A DNA stretch of 64,000 nucleotides from Occallatibacter riparius (GTDB lineage: Bacteria; Acidobacteriota; Terriglobia; Terriglobales; Acidobacteriaceae). The DNA is taken from contig NZ_CP093313.1 in the NCBI RefSeq assembly GCF_025264625.1, positions 1,798,001-1,862,000 of the forward strand, written 5' to 3'. Under the pieces are notes generated by a model, which was not told the DNA's origin, ran no database searches, and saw only the letters and a program-made list of their open reading frames with translations. How positions within the stretch are numbered: the first letter of the stretch is position 1; every line of letters starts with the position of its first letter. Shown piece after piece: positions 60,693 to 64,000 of the stretch. The translations under genes were made by a program, and so were the position numbers.

Positions 60693-61577
60693 ATGAGCGG
60701 AAATGATTGGGTGGCGGAGAGATTCGAGGCGAATCGATCGCACTTGAGGGCTGTGGCTTTTCGCATGCTCGGATCTGCCGGAGAGGCGGACGATGCGGTC
60801 CAGGAATGCTGGATTCGCGTGAACCGGGCAGATGCGGCTGGTATCGACAATTTAGAAGGGTGGCTGACAACTGTCGTGGCGCGAATTTGTCTGAATATCC
60901 TGCGCTCGCGAACGGCGCGCCGCGAAGAAGCGCTGGAAGAGAGCACCGCGGGGCCGCGGATCGTGCATAGCGGGCGACGAAGTCCTCAAGATGAAGCCCT
61001 GCTGGCGGAATCTGTCGGCCTCGCATTTCTGGTTGTGCTGGAGAGGCTCACTCCTGCCGAACGGGTGGCGTTCGTGCTGCACGACGTATTCGGCGTCTCG
61101 TTTGAGGAGATTGCCTCAATCGTGGACCGGACGCCGACAGCAGCCCGGCAACTCGCCAGTCGCGCTCGCCGTCGCGTACGTGGAGGGCGAACGCGGCCAG
61201 CCGCGTCTCTGTCTGGGAAGCGGCAAACGGTTGAAGCGTTCCTTAGGGCGTTGCGTGCAGGTGATATCGAAAGCCTGCTCGCCGTTCTGGATTCGGACGT
61301 GGTGCGTCGGGCCGACCGGGTGGCGGTGGCGGCCGCGGAAGGCAGAGAGCTCCGCGGCGCACGGGACGTGGCTCAGGAGGCATTAACGTATAGTGGCGCT
61401 GCCCAGATCGCGCAGCCAGTGGTGGTGGATGGAGACGTGGGGTTCGTCATCGCTCCTGGTGGGCGGCTGAGGGTTGCGGTTCGTTGCACCGTGAGGAAGT
61501 CGAAAATTACCGCCATGGAGGTAATTGCCGACCCTGCTCGTCTCCGCACGCTGAACTTTGGCATTCCACCGGATTGA
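60693..61577 (+). CDS. ECF sigma factor with C-terminal SnoaL-like domain (SigJ/ECF41 or ECF56 type)
   Basis: 294 residues, longer than minimal ECF factors. Region 2: HLRAVAFRMLGSAGEADDAVQECWIRV; region 4: LTPAERVAFVLHDVFGVSFEEIAS with the recognition helix TPTAARQLASRARRRV. From about residue 175 a SnoaL-like domain follows (VEAFLRALRAGDIESLLAVLDSDVV ... GGRLRVAVRCTV ... EVIADPARLRTLNF). This C-terminal domain modulates activity in place of a separate anti-sigma factor, and no anti-sigma gene is adjacent. The typical ECF41 DGGG motif is not present at the expected place. ATG 60693 is the only start; a stop precedes it. Motif quotes here are partial. Confidence 0.88.
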   Translation: MSGNDWVAERFEANRSHLRAVAFRMLGSAGEADDAVQECWIRVNRADAAGIDNLEGWLTTVVARICLNILRSRTARREEALEESTAGPRIVHSGRRSPQDEALLAESVGLAFLVVLERLTPAERVAFVLHDVFGVSFEEIASIVDRTPTAARQLASRARRRVRGGRTRPAASLSGKRQTVEAFLRALRAGDIESLLAVLDSDVVRRADRVAVAAAEGRELRGARDVAQEALTYSGAAQIAQPVVVDGDVGFVIAPGGRLRVAVRCTVRKSKITAMEVIADPARLRTLNFGIPPD

Positions 61578-61831
61578 GGGGCACGCCTGGCTAGTCAAGA
61601 ATCACTGGGTCATTTCACAGAGGGAAGATTGTTGGGCGGGAGTTCCGCGTACGTGGTCACGAGACGGCAAACGCGCGGGATGCACCCCGTCCCGCCGTAA
61701 TTTCTGTTTCCGTATTGTCGTCTTCCTCCTCCTGTTTCGCGATATCTCGAACAGGAGCTTCTATTCGCGCCGCGCACTTGATGCGACGCGGCCTTGCTCG
61801 TATGGAGCAGCGAGGAGCAAGGAGGACTTTC

Positions 61832-63868
61832 GTGAAATTGCTTAGTGTGATTGCAGCTCTTCTGCTTTCTTCTTTTCTGAATGCACAACCAGGAGTGCCG
61901 AAGTCGAGCGGCGCCGTGCCACGGCTGGTGAACTTTTCCGGTAAGGCGCTGGATGAACAAGGCAAGCCCATGGCCGGCATCACGGGCGTTAGCTTCGCCA
62001 TTTACAAGGACCAGTTTGAAGACGATCCGCTGTGGATGGAGACGCAGAATGCGATGGTCGACGCCGAGGGCAATTACACCGTGCAACTGGGCGCGACCAG
62101 CGTGTACGGTTTGCCGCTCGAGCTGTTCAGTTCAGCGGGCTCGCGATGGCTAGGCGTCCGCGTGAACGCGGGTAGAGAGCAGCCGCGAGTGCTGCTGCTC
62201 AGTGTGCCGTATGCGCTGAAAGCGGCCGATGCGCAGACGCTCGGCGGATACCCGGCCTCTGCGTTTCTGCTGGCAGGAACAAGAGCCGCGGCCAGCGCTC
62301 CGGGTTCCTCCGTTGCCATGCCTCAGCCTGTACCCGCGGCAGCCACTGCAGTGACGACCGCCGGAGGTGCACCGAATGCACTCGCAAAATTCGATGGACG
62401 CTCGGACATCATCGGCTCCCAGATCTTTGACAATGGAACCGGCGTAGGCATTGGCATCAGCAAACCCACAGTCAAGCTCGATGTGAACGGCGCCACCACT
62501 ATCCACGGACCTTTGCTGCTGCCGTTTGCCAGCCCGGCAACGGCAACGGCAGGCAGGGTCTCACAACCGCAGGGCTTCAGTGCCTCGTCCTTCAATAGCA
62601 GCACGGCTTCAGCCGTAGCGCAGACTTTCCAATGGCAGGCGGAGCCCACCGGGAACAATACGGATGCGCCCTCCGCGAACTTATCCCTTTTGTTCAAATC
62701 CGTGGAACCGGCGCCGGTAGAGACCGGCCTTTCGATTTCCAGTCAGGGAATCATCCAATTTGCGCCGGGGCAGACCTTTCCCCAGGGAAGCGGAAGCGGC
62801 ACGGTGACCAGCGTGGGCTTGAGTGCTCCGGCAGCTGACTTCACCGTAAGCGGAGGGCCGGTCACCGGCAGCGGTGTGCTGGGCCTGAATTGGGTGGTTG
62901 CACCTACTTACCAGAACATTCCGTATGCGATCGTTAAGCGGGACGCTTACGGTAACGCCACCTTGAATAACCTGCTTGCGGCGGGCGGCATCACGGGCAT
63001 AGCAGATATGGATGCTGTCTCGGCTATCTCCGGGTTCAACAAGAACTCGGGCAGCAATGCTGTCGGTGTGGAAGGAGATGTGAACGGAGCCGGAACTGGC
63101 GTGGTTGGATTCAGCTTCAACGGCGGCCGTGGAGTGAAGGGCGAGGCAGACGGTTCCAGCGGCCAGGGAGTAAAAGGCGAGAGTTTCGGTTACACGACTA
63201 CGGCAGATGGGTTCGGGCCCGATGGTGTCGACGGTATCGCGCACTCCGACGCAGGATCGGGTGTAGCGGCTCTCAACACCGCGGGAGGAGATGCCATTTT
63301 TGCCCAGAGTGCGTACGGCTTTGCAGGTTACTTTTTGGGTAATGTGGCGGTGCAGGGCAATCTTTCGAAGGCTGGCGGTTCCTTCAAAATCGATCACCCC
63401 CTGGACCCCGCCAACAAGTATCTGTCCCACTCCTTCGTGGAGTCGCCCGACATGAAGAACATTTATGACGGGGTCGTGACCACGAACGCGCAGGGCAAGG
63501 CCGTGGTCCAGATGCCGGAATGGTTCGAAGCGCTTAATCGTGACTTCCGCTATCAACTCACGGTCATGGGCCAGTTCGCGCAGGCCATCGTCGCCGGCGA
63601 AATGACAAGCCACAGTTTCATCATTCTGACCGACAAGCCGAACGTAAAAGTCTCGTGGCAGGTGACCGGCACGCGCCACGATGCCTGGGCGGATGCACAC
63701 CGGATTCCTGTGGAACAGGCCAAGCCGGACAAGGAACGCGGGCTGTACCTGCATCCCGAGCTGTTCGGTGCACCGGTGGAGAAGTCCATCGGCGCCGCTC
63801 ACCACCCCATCGCGATCCGCGTGCTGAAGCAAGACAAGATTCTGGTCGCGTCTCCCAAGGCGAAGTAA
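61832..63868 (+). CDS. Large secreted surface protein with repetitive glycine-rich domain
   Basis: 678 residues. GTG 61832 is chosen: GGAGG lies 6 nt upstream and the product begins with signal peptide KLLSVIAALLLSSFLNAQ. An N-terminal Ig-like domain (VNFSGKALDEQGKPMAGITGV) leads to the VPYALKAADAQTLGG motif seen in many tail-fibre-like or trimeric surface proteins. The middle is Ala/Gly/Ser/Thr-rich with repeats such as GVVGFSFNGGRGVKGEADG and GQGVKGESFG, a beta-helix or fibre pattern. The C-terminal domain begins FKIDHPLDPANKYLSHSFVE and is conserved in several environmental phyla. Function unknown; adhesion or surface fibre is a guess. Confidence 0.75.
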   Translation: MKLLSVIAALLLSSFLNAQPGVPKSSGAVPRLVNFSGKALDEQGKPMAGITGVSFAIYKDQFEDDPLWMETQNAMVDAEGNYTVQLGATSVYGLPLELFSSAGSRWLGVRVNAGREQPRVLLLSVPYALKAADAQTLGGYPASAFLLAGTRAAASAPGSSVAMPQPVPAAATAVTTAGGAPNALAKFDGRSDIIGSQIFDNGTGVGIGISKPTVKLDVNGATTIHGPLLLPFASPATATAGRVSQPQGFSASSFNSSTASAVAQTFQWQAEPTGNNTDAPSANLSLLFKSVEPAPVETGLSISSQGIIQFAPGQTFPQGSGSGTVTSVGLSAPAADFTVSGGPVTGSGVLGLNWVVAPTYQNIPYAIVKRDAYGNATLNNLLAAGGITGIADMDAVSAISGFNKNSGSNAVGVEGDVNGAGTGVVGFSFNGGRGVKGEADGSSGQGVKGESFGYTTTADGFGPDGVDGIAHSDAGSGVAALNTAGGDAIFAQSAYGFAGYFLGNVAVQGNLSKAGGSFKIDHPLDPANKYLSHSFVESPDMKNIYDGVVTTNAQGKAVVQMPEWFEALNRDFRYQLTVMGQFAQAIVAGEMTSHSFIILTDKPNVKVSWQVTGTRHDAWADAHRIPVEQAKPDKERGLYLHPELFGAPVEKSIGAAHHPIAIRVLKQDKILVASPKAK

Positions 63869-64000
63869 CCGGCTCCAGCTTGTGCAAGGTTGCGCATCGG
63901 GATCAGCACAACATTGCATCAGTGCGATCCGGAAATCAAGCGCAGGCAAAGATCAGGTCGTATACGAACCTGCGAGCCGCGTGACCGGTTCCGCGTAGAG

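Noticed and set aside
1..64000. tRNA, rRNA, CRISPR, insertion sequence or prophage
   Set aside because: No T-loop/anticodon arrangement, no regularly spaced repeats, no transposase or integrase and no phage structural gene were seen.

Overview
The window looks like a chromosomal segment of a soil-type acidobacterium (order Terriglobales/Acidobacteriales). DNA is GC-rich and several genes belong to families that are typical of, or named after, that phylum: an ADOP-type duplicated orphan permease (9.4-11.9 kb), an acidobacterial VWFA-related protein (26.5 kb), a very large carboxypeptidase-regulatory/TonB-receptor-like outer-membrane protein (43.5 kb), three CRTAC1/ASPIC-UnbV propeller proteins and a PadR regulator. 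I see no insertion sequence, prophage, CRISPR array, tRNA or rRNA.

Layout. 0-6.2 kb: 3' part of a GH27 alpha-galactosidase, periplasmic Cu/Zn superoxide dismutase, an egtB-egtD ergothioneine operon, a TPR protein and a DUF5666-like protein. 6.2-12 kb: fabG, a 564-bp gene-free stretch with a 21-G run, a PadR regulator whose start codon lies in a perfect 22-bp palindrome, a translationally coupled membrane protein, and the ADOP permease. 12-16.4 kb: HD protein, comF-HNH pair, and a group of very small membrane or stress-type genes (DUF3185, CsbD, Lmo0937-like, DUF3309). 16.4-28.2 kb: two similar CRTAC1 proteins flanking an orphan Pycsar-effector-like membrane protein, an AI-2E family transporter and a cysteine-synthase family enzyme; then a double-domain universal stress protein divergent from a radical SAM/SPASM protein, a VWFA-related protein and a SnoaL-like protein. 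28.2-41.6 kb: a tricorn-like S41 protease, two tandem pairs of MacB/FtsX-type permeases without an ATPase, and a propeller-type histidine kinase coupled to a NarL-type regulator. 41.9-51.6 kb: enoyl-CoA hydratase, the TonB-receptor-like protein, thioredoxin 2, a Tat-exported CRTAC1 protein, and a GH105-VOC pair. 52-59.7 kb: an origin-proximal block (parB, parA, three perfect parS sites, rsmG, peptidase C26, plsC, folC on the minus strand; dnaN on the plus strand). 59.8-64 kb: a small membrane protein, DoxX-like protein divergent from a SnoaL-fused ECF sigma factor, and a large secreted surface protein.

Two regulatory signals cut across the region. A 14-bp palindrome GTGA-N6-TCAC, the core of a Crp/Fnr-type site, occurs at least nine times in non-coding DNA, next to the PadR gene, the AI-2E/cysteine synthase divergence, CRTAC1, UspA, the radical SAM gene, the TonB-receptor-like gene, downstream of parB and before a small membrane gene. 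Separately, TGTTCCACGTGGAACA occurs three times between parA and rsmG. The strand switch at folC/dnaN, with degenerate DnaA-box-like sequences in its 748-bp gap, makes this the best candidate for a nearby replication origin. Functional calls rest on motifs read by eye; no database search was run.
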